A stretch of DNA of 64,000 bases from an uncultured Collinsella sp. (GCA_900758845.1 CAAESW010000068.1:7657-71656); one strand, 5' to 3'. Numbered from the stretch's first letter, positions 1 through 8,897 are shown. Numbers and translations: made by a program. Notes: generated by a model from the letters alone, not told the origin.

Positions 1-743
1 ACGCGGATGCGTTCTTCTCCGCCGGCTCGACCGGTGCCATGACCGCCGCTGCCACCGCCTACGTGACGCCGTTTAGGTATCAGGCCGAAGGCAAGAAGCA
101 GCCGGTGCGCCCCTGTCTGACCAATGCGCTTCCCAATCGCGCCGGCGGTCTGACGGTGCTGTGCGATATGGGCGCCAACCCCGATGTCGAGGTCGATGAC
201 ATGGTGCGTTTTGCTCAGATGGGTAGCGCCTATGCTCGCGTCGTCCTGGGCATCGAGCATCCCCGCGTGGGCCTGCTTGCCAACGGCACCGAGGACGAGA
301 AGGGCTCCAACTTTACCAAGGCCTGCTTCCCGGCCATGAAAGCCGCCGTTCCCGGCTTTGTTGGTAACTGCGAGGGCACTGACCTCACCTCAGGCAACTT
401 CGATGTCGTCGTTGCCGATGGTATGTCGGGCAATATCGCTCTCAAAGCTACCGAGGGCGCTGCCAAGTTTTTGCTGCAGGAGCTCAAGGGCGCCTTTATG
501 GCCTCGCTCGGCACCAAGATCGCCGCACTGCTCATTAAAAAGCAGATGCGCGAGATAAAGGCCAAGCTCTCTGGCGACGCCAAGGGCGGCGCGATTCTTT
601 TGGGCCTGCGCGGCGTGGTCCTGATCGGCCATGGCGCTACCTCGGTCGAGGCTGTTAAAAACGGTACGCTCGCGGCGGCCGAAGCCGTGCGCGCCGGGCT
701 GGTCGAGAATGTCGCCAACTCTATGGACGGTATCGTTTTATAA
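1..743 (+). CDS. plsX: Phosphate acyltransferase PlsX, 5' truncated by window edge
   Basis: PlsX converts acyl-ACP to acyl-phosphate, the acyl donor for glycerol-3-phosphate acylation in phospholipid synthesis. The reading frame is already open at base 3 and ends at TAA 741-743; about 247 residues are visible of a family length near 330-350, so roughly the first 90 residues lie outside the window. Visible family features are the SAGSTGA segment at the very start, the CDMGANPD segment, and the GNCEG and DGMSGNIALK segments. It is followed by acpP, the gene for its substrate carrier, which supports the call. The protein is expected to be peripheral to the membrane. The first internal ATG (39) is not the true start. 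Confidence 0.95.
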   Translation, partial: ADAFFSAGSTGAMTAAATAYVTPFRYQAEGKKQPVRPCLTNALPNRAGGLTVLCDMGANPDVEVDDMVRFAQMGSAYARVVLGIEHPRVGLLANGTEDEKGSNFTKACFPAMKAAVPGFVGNCEGTDLTSGNFDVVVADGMSGNIALKATEGAAKFLLQELKGAFMASLGTKIAALLIKKQMREIKAKLSGDAKGGAILLGLRGVVLIGHGATSVEAVKNGTLAAAEAVRAGLVENVANSMDGIVL

Positions 744-790
744 GAGCGAGTTAGAGCGCTGTTATGTGCTTCGCGGCGCACGTCGTGGGG

Positions 791-830
791 TAGAATCAGA
801 ACCGTGTCTTGGTACCGCCCGGGCGGTACC
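791..830 (+). promoter_or_regulatory. Candidate -10 box and perfect 20-bp palindrome upstream of acpP
   Basis: TAGAAT at 791-796 is a good -10 hexamer, although no convincing -35 is seen 17 bp upstream. At 811-830 lies a perfect 20-bp palindrome, GGTACCGCCCGGGCGGTACC, followed by ATTCTTTT. It could be an operator just downstream of an acpP transcription start, or a hairpin (8-bp stem, 4-nt loop) ending plsX transcripts. The sequence does not decide between these. Confidence 0.45.
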
Positions 831-867
831 ATTCTTTTGGTATTCATGCACTATGAGAGGAAGCGCT

Positions 868-1110
868 ATGGACCGCTCCGAAATCTTCGACAAGATCGCC
901 GAGGTCGCTGCTGACGTTCTGGGCGTCGATGTTGCCGAAATTAGCGAGGAGACCACCTTTGACGACCTCGATGCCAACTCGCTTGAGCGCCTGCAGCTGG
1001 TTACGGCTATCGAGGACGAGTTCAACCTCGAGATCGATGACGAGACCCTGCTCTCGCTCAACTCTGTCGCCGACGCCGTCGACGCTATCGAAGCTGCCAA
1101 GGAGGCCTAA
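868..1110 (+). CDS. acpP: Acyl carrier protein
   Basis: Eighty-residue acidic protein with the length and helical pattern of a type II fatty acid synthase acyl carrier protein. The phosphopantetheine serine is in the motif DANSLERLQLV near residue 37, a variant of the usual DSLD context. It carries growing acyl chains in the cytoplasm and supplies PlsX encoded just upstream. ATG 868 is chosen because GAGAGGA lies 7 bp before it; the frame stays open further upstream through the intergenic palindrome but without family similarity. rnc follows after 3 bp. Confidence 0.95.
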   Translation: MDRSEIFDKIAEVAADVLGVDVAEISEETTFDDLDANSLERLQLVTAIEDEFNLEIDDETLLSLNSVADAVDAIEAAKEA

Positions 1111-1113
1111 GTC

Positions 1114-1839
1114 TTGGCTTTATCCGAACGACTTACGCGCGCCCAGGAAATCCTGGGCCACGAGTTCAACAATAAGGTGCTGCTGCGCGCGGCGCTTACG
1201 CATCCCTCGGCAGTCGAGGGCCAGCCGGTTTCTGCCAGCTATGAGCGCCTTGAGTTCTTGGGCGATTCCATTTTGGGCGCTGTGGTCGCACGCTCCCTGT
1301 TTGAGTCCTATCCGGAGTTTGACGAGGGTAAGCTCACGCGCCTGAAGGTGTCGCTTGTCTCGGGCGCTACGCTGTCCGAGGTTTCTCACGAGCTGGGCAT
1401 CGACGACATCATCATCTTTGGTGCCTCCGAGACCGGTACCGGTGCGCGCGGCCTGCATTCGGCCCTTGAGAACGTCTATGAGTCGCTCGTGGGCGCGCTG
1501 TACCTGGATGCCGGCTGGGATGCCGCGGCGGAGTTCATTCACCGTACGCTTAAGCCGCATTTGGCTTCCGAGCGTGCCGAGCATCCTGCAAACCCCAAGT
1601 CGTTTTTGCAGGAGTGCGTGCAAGCCGACGGTCACGAGCCCCCGGCGTACAAGCTCGTTGGCTCCGAGGGCCCGGCGCATGCGCCCACCTTTACCGCTGT
1701 GGTTTTGATCGATGGTATTCGCCAGGGTCGCGGCTCCGGCTCCTCAAAGAAGGAAGCCGAGGGAGCTGCCGCGCTTGAAGCGCTCGACCGCATGGGTTAC
1801 ACCACCAACGGCGTGATTCTGAACAAGAAGCACGTGTAA
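1114..1839 (+). CDS. rnc: Ribonuclease III
   Basis: RNase III cleaves double-stranded RNA, including rRNA precursors. The 241-residue protein has the nuclease domain first, with the signature ERLEFLGDSIL near residues 43-53 and the second acidic cluster ENVYESLVGALYLDAGW near 115-131. A C-terminal double-stranded RNA-binding domain runs from about residue 160 (NPKSFLQE) to 230. The start is TTG 1114, with the GGAGG of the acpP 3' end (1101-1105) as ribosome-binding site. It lies in the plsX-acpP-rnc-smc-ftsY-ffh run typical of Gram-positive bacteria. Confidence 0.96.
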   Translation: MALSERLTRAQEILGHEFNNKVLLRAALTHPSAVEGQPVSASYERLEFLGDSILGAVVARSLFESYPEFDEGKLTRLKVSLVSGATLSEVSHELGIDDIIIFGASETGTGARGLHSALENVYESLVGALYLDAGWDAAAEFIHRTLKPHLASERAEHPANPKSFLQECVQADGHEPPAYKLVGSEGPAHAPTFTAVVLIDGIRQGRGSGSSKKEAEGAAALEALDRMGYTTNGVILNKKHV

Positions 1840-1849
1840 GCGAGGAACC

Positions 1850-4800
1850 GTGTATCTCAAGTCCCTTACGCTCAAGGGGTTCAAGTCGTTTGCCGACCGC
1901 GCCCATATGACGTTTGAGCCGGGCCTGACCGTCATCGTCGGTCCAAACGGCTCGGGAAAATCGAACATCTCTGACTCGATTCTGTGGGTCCTGGGCGAGC
2001 AGAGCGCCAAGCAGCTGCGCGGCCAGGCCATGGAGGATGTCATCTTCTCGGGCTCGTCGGCGCGCAAGCCGGTGGGTGTCGCCGAGGTCACGCTGGTGCT
2101 CGATAACTCGGACCATATGTTGCCCGTCGACTTTGACGAGGTCGCCATCACCCGTCGCATGTATCGCTCGGGCGAAAGCGAGTACCTCATCAACTCGAGT
2201 CCGTGCCGCCTGATGGACATTCAGGACATCCTGCACGATTCGGGCCTGGGCAAGGATACGCATTCCATCATCAGCCAGGGCAAGCTCGACGCCATTTTGC
2301 AGAGCCGCCCCGAGGAGCGTCGCGCCCTCATCGAGGAGGCCGCCGGCATTTCCAAGCACAAGCGCCGCAAGGAGCGAGCGCTCAAAAAGATTAAGTCGAT
2401 GGACGAGCACCTGACGCGTGCCCGCGACATCAATAAGGAAATCGCCCGTCAGCTGCGACCGCTGGAGCGTCAGGTCGATCGCGCGCGCAAGTACAAAGAG
2501 CTGTCCTCGCGCGCGAACGAGCTTACGCAGATGCTGGCTGTCGATGAGCTTCGTTCGCTGCAGTCGCAGTGGAACGACCTGGAGAGCCGCTCCAAGGAAG
2601 GTGCTGCCGAGCTGGAGCTTGCGCAGTACCGCATGAGCGAAAAGGAGCGCGAGCTCGAGAAGCTCCAGGTTATGCTTGAGGAAAAGGGCCTGTTTGTGGG
2701 CGACTTGGGCGAGCAGCGCCGCCATATGCAAGATGTGGTCGGCCGTATTAACTCCGACATGCGCCTGCTCGAGGAAAAGGGTCACAACATGGTGTCGCGC
2801 CTGTCTGACATGCGCGGGCAGATTTCGAGCTCCGAGCATCAGCGTCGTCGCGTGGTCGAGGAGCTCGAGGACGCGCGTGCGCAGCTTGAGGAAGTGACCG
2901 GCGCGCACATGCAGGCCCAGGAGGACGTTGACGCCGCTGGTCCTGCCGCCGCAGAGCTCCACGAGCGGCGCGTGGCGCTCGACAATCAGATTTCGCAGCT
3001 TACGCGTGAGCAACGCGATGTGCAGCGCGTGGCCGACAACGCCGCGCTCGAGCTCGCCAAGGTGAAGGACTCGCTGAGCAATGCCGAGGTCGAGGACAAC
3101 ATGTATGCCTCGCGCCTGGAGCAGATTGACGAGCAGCTCGAGGAGGTCACGGCCTCGCTCGAGAGCCGTCGCAACCGCGCAGAGGAGCTTGAGGGTGCTC
3201 TTGAGGAAGCGCGCCAGGCCCAGGCCGATGCGCGTGAGGCCACCGAGGTCGCCCGTGCAGCCCTGAAGGACTTGCGTAATCGTGAGAGTGAGGCGCGCAA
3301 CAAGCTGTCCGAGGTGCGCTCGGAGCTTGCCAGCCAAAAGAAACTCGATGCCCGCATGGCCGACAGCTCGCCGCTCGTGAGCCGTCTGGTGGGTGCGCTG
3401 GGCGACGATGTCTTGGGTCGTCTGGGCGACGTGCTGGAGGCCCCGCGCGAGCTCGAGGGTCTGGTCGAGCAGCTGCTTGCCGGCGATATCGATGCTCTTT
3501 TGTTTGATGACGCCGCTACGCTTGAGCGCGCCGGTCGTGCGGCTCTGGACCAAAAGAAGGCCTCGGGCGAGGCACTGCTGGTGACGCGCGGCGTGAGCGG
3601 CGGTGCTGCTGCTAAGGGCGCTGCCGGTTCTCGTCTGGTCGACCGTCTGTCCGTGCGTGCCGGGTATGGTCCGGTTGTCGAGGCGCTGCTCGGCGGCTAT
3701 TACGTGGTCGATGACTTGGCTACCGCTCTGGCGGCACCAGTCGTTGACGGCGTGACCTATGTGACTCCCGATGGCGCCCGCGTGAGCTGTGGCGGCCTGG
3801 TGCGCGTTGGGCTCGATGCCGGCGAGGCTTCGGGTGCCCTGGAGCGCAAGCGTCGCATTCGCGAGTTAGAGGGCCTGGAGCCCGATCTGGCCGCCGTGTT
3901 TGAGCGTGTGTCGGATCAGGTCGTCGAGGCCAATGCGGCCGTCGAGGAGGCGCGTGCCGCCGAGGGCGATGCCGCCGGCGAGATCGCCCGTCTTGAGGGC
4001 GAGCGACGCTCGCTGCTTTCCGAGATCGGCCGCTTGGAGCAAAGTGCCAACAATGCCGAGGTCGAGCGCGTGCGCATCTCCAAGCGCCGTGAGCAGGCCG
4101 CCGAGGCCGTTCGCGCTGCGCGTCCGCGCGTTGACGAGCTCACCCGTTCGCGCGACGAGGCCCGTGCGCAGGCAAGCGACCTGGGTCTCCAGATTGCCGA
4201 AGCCAACGACGAACTCGATCGCGTGCGCCGTGACGATTCCGACGCAGCCGGCAAGCTCGCCGATGCCAAGGTCCGCCTGGCTCAGACGAGCGAGCGTCTG
4301 CGTTCGCTGAAGGGCCGTGTGCCTGACCTGGAGCATCGCCTGGAGGGCATCGACCGCCGTATCCGCGGAACACGCCAGGCCTCGCGCTCACTCGAGCTGC
4401 TGCGCCTGCGCGTCGATCCCATGCACGAGCGCTATTCGGCCCTGCTGGAGCGCGCGTCGGATTGGGCTGCGCGTCTGCGTGACCAGGCTTCGCTCGAGGA
4501 GGCGGACTCGGCCTCGCTTAAGAAGACCATCGAAGACGCCAAGGCCGAGGTTGCTCGTGCCAAGGAGCGGGTCGATGCCGCCACGGTGACGCAAAACGAG
4601 TTCAAGGTCGCACGTGGCAAGCTCGAGGTGCAGGTAGAGGCGGCCATCAAGGCCATTACCGCCGATGGCACCACGGTGCTCGAGGAAGCGCTCATGCTTC
4701 CTGCTCCCACTGACCGCGATGCCGCCGAACGTGAGCTCAACCAGCTCGTGCGCCAGATCAACAACCTGGGTCCTGTGAACCAGGTTGCCATGGAGGAGTA

Positions 4801-5386
4801 CGAGCAGCTCAAGCGCCGCGCTGATTACATCGAGGAGCAGCTGGCCGATCTGGAGAGCGCGCGCAAGGCGCTCACCAAGATCACCGTGGCTATCGACCGC
4901 AAGATGCGTAAGGCCTTCCTGGTGACCTTCGAGAAGGTCGATGCGAACTTCCGCGAGATCTTCGCCATGCTGTTCCCGGGTGGCCAGGCACATCTGGAGA
5001 TGACCGATCCCGAGCATCCGGCCGAGACAGGCATCGAGGTCGTGGCGCAGCCGCGCGGCAAGCGCATCACCAAGATGATGCTCATGTCGGGCGGCGAGAA
5101 GAGCCTGACGGCGCTCGCCCTGCTCTTTGCCGTGTATCGCACGCGTACGGTGCCGTTCTATGTGCTGGACGAGGTCGAGGCGGCACTCGACGACGCCAAC
5201 CTGTCCAAGCTCATCGGCGCGCTCGACGTGTTGCGTTCCGATACGCAGCTCTTGGTTATCTCGCATCAGCGCCGTACTATGGAGGACGCTGACGTCCTCT
5301 ACGGCGTCTCGATGCAAGCCGACGGCGTCAGTCGCGTCGTCTCGCAAAAACTCGATCGCGAAACCGGAAAGGTCGTGAATGCATAA
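1850..5386 (+). CDS. smc: Chromosome segregation protein SMC
   Basis: Full-length SMC ATPase of 1178 residues, which compacts and segregates chromosomes with ScpA/ScpB. Walker A GPNGSGKSN is near residue 32. Two long coiled-coil arms flank a hinge domain at about residues 500-660. The C-terminal head has the ABC signature LMSGGEKSL and Walker B FYVLDEVEAALDD. The start is GTG 1850, preceded by GAGGAA. The stop overlaps the ftsY start by one base (TAATG), so the two are probably translationally coupled. Codon use matches its neighbours. Confidence 0.97.
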   Translation: MYLKSLTLKGFKSFADRAHMTFEPGLTVIVGPNGSGKSNISDSILWVLGEQSAKQLRGQAMEDVIFSGSSARKPVGVAEVTLVLDNSDHMLPVDFDEVAITRRMYRSGESEYLINSSPCRLMDIQDILHDSGLGKDTHSIISQGKLDAILQSRPEERRALIEEAAGISKHKRRKERALKKIKSMDEHLTRARDINKEIARQLRPLERQVDRARKYKELSSRANELTQMLAVDELRSLQSQWNDLESRSKEGAAELELAQYRMSEKERELEKLQVMLEEKGLFVGDLGEQRRHMQDVVGRINSDMRLLEEKGHNMVSRLSDMRGQISSSEHQRRRVVEELEDARAQLEEVTGAHMQAQEDVDAAGPAAAELHERRVALDNQISQLTREQRDVQRVADNAALELAKVKDSLSNAEVEDNMYASRLEQIDEQLEEVTASLESRRNRAEELEGALEEARQAQADAREATEVARAALKDLRNRESEARNKLSEVRSELASQKKLDARMADSSPLVSRLVGALGDDVLGRLGDVLEAPRELEGLVEQLLAGDIDALLFDDAATLERAGRAALDQKKASGEALLVTRGVSGGAAAKGAAGSRLVDRLSVRAGYGPVVEALLGGYYVVDDLATALAAPVVDGVTYVTPDGARVSCGGLVRVGLDAGEASGALERKRRIRELEGLEPDLAAVFERVSDQVVEANAAVEEARAAEGDAAGEIARLEGERRSLLSEIGRLEQSANNAEVERVRISKRREQAAEAVRAARPRVDELTRSRDEARAQASDLGLQIAEANDELDRVRRDDSDAAGKLADAKVRLAQTSERLRSLKGRVPDLEHRLEGIDRRIRGTRQASRSLELLRLRVDPMHERYSALLERASDWAARLRDQASLEEADSASLKKTIEDAKAEVARAKERVDAATVTQNEFKVARGKLEVQVEAAIKAITADGTTVLEEALMLPAPTDRDAAERELNQLVRQINNLGPVNQVAMEEYEQLKRRADYIEEQLADLESARKALTKITVAIDRKMRKAFLVTFEKVDANFREIFAMLFPGGQAHLEMTDPEHPAETGIEVVAQPRGKRITKMMLMSGGEKSLTALALLFAVYRTRTVPFYVLDEVEAALDDANLSKLIGALDVLRSDTQLLVISHQRRTMEDADVLYGVSMQADGVSRVVSQKLDRETGKVVNA

Positions 5387-6303
5387 TGGGATTCTTCGAT
5401 GCTCTCTCGCGTGGACTTGAGCGTAGCCGCGAGGCCCTCAACGAGGTCTTTTATTTTGGCGGTGAGGTCGACGAGGATTTTTGGGAGGACCTGGAGGACA
5501 CCCTCGTCATGGGTGACATGGGTGCCGAGATCGCCATTCAGGTCTCTGATGACCTGCGCGATGCCGCGGCCAAGAAGAACCTCAAGACCGCTCCACAGCT
5601 TCGCCGTGCCCTGGCCGAGCAGCTTGAGCAGCACTTTGTGCCCATCGAGCGCGATCCGTTCTCCGATACGCCGAGCTGCGTGCTGTTTGTGGGCATTAAC
5701 GGTGCCGGCAAGACCACGACGGTCGGTAAGATCGCGAGCGCCATGGCCGCCCGCGGCAAGAACGTCGTGATCGGTTCGGCCGATACCTTCCGTGCTGCCG
5801 CTATCGAGCAGCTCGATGTGTGGGGCCAGCGCGCTGGCGTCCCCGTCATCAAGCGCGACCGCGGCTCCGACCCGGCAAGTGTTTGCTACGACGTGCTCGA
5901 CGAGGCCGACAAGCGCGGCAGCGACCTGGTGCTTATCGATACCGCCGGCCGTCTACACACGAGCCCTGAGCTCATGCGCGAGCTTGCCAAGGTGGTCAAT
6001 GTGACCCGTAAGCGCGCCGCCAATATGGCCGCCGGTCCCATGCCGGTTTCGGTCGTGCTTGTGATCGACGCCGCGACGGGCCAAAACGGTCTGAACCAGG
6101 CGCTCGAGTTTAACGAGGCGCTGGGCCTGGACGGTATTATCATGACTAAGCTCGACGGCACGGCTAAGGGCGGTATCGCCATGGCCGTGGCCGAGAAACT
6201 CAAGCTCCCGATCCTGCGCGTGGGCGTGGGCGAGCAGGTCGATGATCTGCAGGAGTTCAATGCCAAAGATTTCTGCCGCGCCCTGGTGGGCGAGTCCAAT
6301 TAA
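5386..6303 (+). CDS. ftsY: Signal recognition particle receptor FtsY
   Basis: SRP receptor GTPase of 305 residues that docks ribosome-nascent chain complexes at the membrane with Ffh. An N-terminal helical bundle (about 1-90) is followed by the NG GTPase domain with P-loop GINGAGKTTT near 103-112, the ADTFRAAA box, DTAGR and TKLDGTAKGG. The long acidic A domain of enterobacterial FtsY is absent, as in many Gram-positives. The start ATG overlaps the smc stop, and ffh, encoding its partner, follows after 10 bp. Confidence 0.97.
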   Translation: MGFFDALSRGLERSREALNEVFYFGGEVDEDFWEDLEDTLVMGDMGAEIAIQVSDDLRDAAAKKNLKTAPQLRRALAEQLEQHFVPIERDPFSDTPSCVLFVGINGAGKTTTVGKIASAMAARGKNVVIGSADTFRAAAIEQLDVWGQRAGVPVIKRDRGSDPASVCYDVLDEADKRGSDLVLIDTAGRLHTSPELMRELAKVVNVTRKRAANMAAGPMPVSVVLVIDAATGQNGLNQALEFNEALGLDGIIMTKLDGTAKGGIAMAVAEKLKLPILRVGVGEQVDDLQEFNAKDFCRALVGESN

Positions 6304-6313
6304 GGAGTGACTA

Positions 6314-7798
6314 GTGTTTGATTCCCTGAGCGATCGCCTCAACGACACATTTGACCGCCTGCGCGGCAAGGGCAAGCTGACCGAGGCCGATATTACTTCG
6401 GCCATGCGCGATATTCGCATGGCGCTGCTCGAGGCCGACGTCAACTTTAAGGTCGTCAAGGAGTTCGTCGCCAAGACCAAGGAGCGCTGCATGACCGCCG
6501 AGGTCATGGAGTCGCTGTCGCCGGCGCAAAACGTCGTCAAGATCGTGCTCGACGAGCTCACCGAGATGCTTGGCTCAACCGAGAGCAAGCTCGTCTTTAG
6601 CAACCGCATTCCCAATGTCATCATGCTTGTGGGTCTGCAGGGCTCCGGTAAGACCACGGCTGCCGTAAAGCTGGCCTACCTGCTCAAGAAGCAGGGCCGC
6701 TCGCCGTTGCTCGCCGCGTGCGACGTCTACCGTCCCGCTGCTGCCGACCAGCTGGCCACGCTCGGTGGCGAGATCGGCGTACCGGTCTTCCGCGGCGACG
6801 GTGCGCACCCGGTCGATATCGCCAAGGGCGCCATCCAGGAGGCCGTCGACCACCTGCGCGACGTGGTCATCGTCGATACCGCCGGACGTCTTCAGATCGA
6901 TGAGCAGATGATGCAGGAGGCCGTGGACATCAAGAAGGCCGTCAAGCCCGATCAGGTGCTGATGGTCGTCGATGCCATGACCGGTCAGGATATCGTCAAC
7001 GTCGTCTCGACCTTTGCCGAGCGCACCGACTTTGACGGCGTGATTATCTCTAAGCTCGACGGCGACGCCCGTGGCGGCGGCGCGCTTTCCGTGCGCCAGG
7101 TGACCGGCAAGCCCATCAAGTTTGTGAGCATGGGCGAGAAGCCCGATTCGCTGGAGCCGTTCTACCCCGATCGTATGGCCAAGCGCATTCTGGGTATGGG
7201 CGACGTTGTCGGCATTATCGAGAAGGCCCAGGAGGCGGCCGACGCCGAGCAGCTCGAGGCCGCCGAGCGCATGCTGCGCGAGGGCTTTACCATGAACGAC
7301 ATGCTCGACCAGATGAAGGCCGTCAAGAAGATGGGCGGCATGAAGGGCATTCTGGGCATGCTCCCCGGTGGCCAGCGTGCGCTTAACCAGATGGGTGGTA
7401 ACCTGGACGAAGGTATCTTCGATAAGAACGAGGCCATCATCATGTCGATGACCAAGGAGGAGCGCCTTCGCCCCTCCATCATCAACGGCCAGCGCCGTGC
7501 CCGCATTGCCAAGGGCGCCGGCGTGACCCCCACCGAGGTCAATAGCCTTATGAAGCAGTGGGGCGAGATGAATAAGATGATGGGCCGCATGCGCACGATG
7601 GCCAATCAGGCGCAGGCCGGCGGCAAGAAGGGCAAGAAGGGTAAGAAGGGTAAGAAGGGCAAAAAGATGCGCATGCCCAATATTCCCGGTCTGGATGCCA
7701 TGGGGCTGGGCGGCATGGGCGGCCTGGGAACGGGCGGCCCCAAGTCCGATATGGACCTGCTGCGCCAGATGGAAGCGCAGATGCGCAACAAGAAGTAA
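6314..7798 (+). CDS. ffh: Signal recognition particle protein Ffh
   Basis: SRP54 homologue of 494 residues that binds signal peptides and 4.5S/scRNA. It has an N domain, a GTPase domain (GLQGSGKTT near 106, DTAGRLQID, SKLDGDARGGG) and a methionine-rich M domain from about 300. Near residues 437-451 there is a run of five GKK repeats before a Gly/Met-rich tail, a basic insertion that could add RNA contact (inference). The start is GTG 6314 after TAAGGAG. A strong hairpin terminator follows, closing the plsX-ffh run. Confidence 0.97.
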   Translation: MFDSLSDRLNDTFDRLRGKGKLTEADITSAMRDIRMALLEADVNFKVVKEFVAKTKERCMTAEVMESLSPAQNVVKIVLDELTEMLGSTESKLVFSNRIPNVIMLVGLQGSGKTTAAVKLAYLLKKQGRSPLLAACDVYRPAAADQLATLGGEIGVPVFRGDGAHPVDIAKGAIQEAVDHLRDVVIVDTAGRLQIDEQMMQEAVDIKKAVKPDQVLMVVDAMTGQDIVNVVSTFAERTDFDGVIISKLDGDARGGGALSVRQVTGKPIKFVSMGEKPDSLEPFYPDRMAKRILGMGDVVGIIEKAQEAADAEQLEAAERMLREGFTMNDMLDQMKAVKKMGGMKGILGMLPGGQRALNQMGGNLDEGIFDKNEAIIMSMTKEERLRPSIINGQRRARIAKGAGVTPTEVNSLMKQWGEMNKMMGRMRTMANQAQAGGKKGKKGKKGKKGKKMRMPNIPGLDAMGLGGMGGLGTGGPKSDMDLLRQMEAQMRNKK

Positions 7799-7818
7799 CG
7801 ACTAGTTGAGTCGTGTAT

Positions 7819-7870
7819 GGCGAAGGCCGTCTGGATGGTATTCCAGGCGGCCTTCGCCGTTTGTTCGCTG
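7819..7870 (+). terminator. Hairpin terminator after ffh
   Basis: A 17-bp stem (one G-U pair) spans 7819-7835 and 7842-7858 with a 6-nt loop and is followed by GTTTGTT. It separates ffh from the convergent minus-strand gene ending at 7915 and may serve both. Confidence 0.75.
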
Positions 7871-7914
7871 GTTGTCGCACGCGTGGAAGCGCGTTCTCGA
7901 CGAGGTGCTTGCCG

Positions 7915-8679
7915 CTAGTGGCAGCCGCAGCCTTCGTGCCCGTCATGGTCGTGGTGACCGTGGCAGCCGCAGGACTCGCCATGCTCGTGGATGTGCTCGT
8001 GATCATGTCCATGGCAGTCGCAGGTGGCCTCGCCGTTCTGTGCGAGCGTGCCGGCAATGAGGGCCTCGACGCAGGCATCGCAGCTGCCCTGGGCGCCCGC
8101 ATAGACCGTGATGCCGGCTTGGGCAAGCGCGTTGATAGCGCCGCCGCCGATACCGCCGCAAATGAGCGTGTCAACGCCACCGTTGGCAAGCAGGCCCGCC
8201 AAGGCGCCGTGGCCGGTGCCACCGGTGCCTACGACCTGCTCGTTGAGCACCTTGCCATCCTGGATGTCGTAGATCTTGAACTGCTCGCTGCGGCCAAAGT
8301 GCATAAAGATGTTGCCGTTGTCGTACGTCGTTGCCACCCTCATGGTGCCGACCTCCTTTGCTGGCCATGCGGCCGTCGTCGTGGCGATGGGGGAGTACGC
8401 GATATTGCCGCCCTCGATGACGAGCGCTCGTCCGTTGACCAGCGCGTTTGCCACCTTGCGATGCGCGCGACTGCTGATTGCCGCCACCGTGGCGCGGGCG
8501 ATGCCCATGTGCAGGGCGACGGCCTCCTGATTGAGGCCCTCCAGATCGCACAGGCGCAGCACCTCAAGCTCGTCGACGGTCATGTCGATGGCATCACCGC
8601 TGGCCAGGCCATCGGGGGTAAAGCCGCGGTATTCGGGGATGATCCCGACGCGGCGCAGTTTTTCGCGTCTTCCTGCCAT
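7915..8679 (-). CDS. DUF134 DNA-binding / NifX-type metal-cofactor domain fusion with His/Cys-rich tail
   Basis: Three parts are visible in 254 residues. Residues 1-90 match the DUF134/UPF0251 family of helix-turn-helix proteins (MTVDELEVLRL, GLNQEAVALHMGIARATV). Residues about 110-215 match the dinitrogenase iron-molybdenum cofactor (NifX/NifB C-terminal) fold, with MRVATTYDNGNIFMHFG and ICGGIGGGAINALAQAGI. The last 35 residues hold 12 His and 6 Cys, a likely metal-binding tail. ATG 8679 is preferred over GTG 8685 because AAGGAG lies 5 bp before it. No nitrogenase genes are nearby, so a metal-sensing regulator is more likely than cofactor assembly (inference). Two TGWCATATGTCA sites upstream may be its operators. 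Confidence 0.85.
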   Translation of the reverse strand: MAGRREKLRRVGIIPEYRGFTPDGLASGDAIDMTVDELEVLRLCDLEGLNQEAVALHMGIARATVAAISSRAHRKVANALVNGRALVIEGGNIAYSPIATTTAAWPAKEVGTMRVATTYDNGNIFMHFGRSEQFKIYDIQDGKVLNEQVVGTGGTGHGALAGLLANGGVDTLICGGIGGGAINALAQAGITVYAGAQGSCDACVEALIAGTLAQNGEATCDCHGHDHEHIHEHGESCGCHGHHDHDGHEGCGCH

Positions 8680-8693
8680 GCACACTCCTTATC

Positions 8694-8705
8694 TGACATA
8701 TGTCA
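8694..8705. promoter_or_regulatory. Candidate operator site 1 of the DUF134-NifX gene
   Basis: Perfect 12-bp palindrome TGACATATGTCA, 15 bp upstream of the start codon of the minus-strand regulator. A near-identical site lies 53 bp away. The position suits autoregulation; binding is inference. Confidence 0.5.
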
Positions 8706-8746
8706 ACAATAGGATAACGCGTTAGTCGTTGGGCGCAAGGCATTTC

Positions 8747-8758
8747 TGTCATATGTCA
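8747..8758. promoter_or_regulatory. Candidate operator site 2 between the DUF134-NifX gene and thyA
   Basis: TGTCATATGTCA, matching site 1 in 11 of 12 bases, inside the longer imperfect dyad CTGTCATATGTCAG. It sits between the divergent regulator and thyA, about 90 bp upstream of the thyA -35 box. Confidence 0.45.
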
Positions 8759-8835
8759 GAAAAAGGCTAAGATGCCTCGTTGCCGCATGCGGAGCCGCGC
8801 TGCCGTGCATTGCGTGTGCCGGACTAAGTGTCCAA

Positions 8836-8863
8836 TTCGACACTCGCGCGCCTGGGCTACAAT
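8836..8863 (+). promoter_or_regulatory. Predicted sigma-70-type promoter of thyA-folA
   Basis: TTCGAC (8836-8841), 16-bp spacer, TACAAT (8858-8863), with a TGG just before the -10. It lies 35 bp before the thyA start. Confidence 0.55.
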
Positions 8864-8897
8864 AAATCTCGCTTATAGGCGACTGACAGGAGGGTCA

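Noticed and set aside
1691..3553. 620-codon antisense frame over smc (and a 319-codon one at 4388-5347)
   Set aside because: By-products of GC-rich third positions in smc; no family similarity and no ribosome-binding site.
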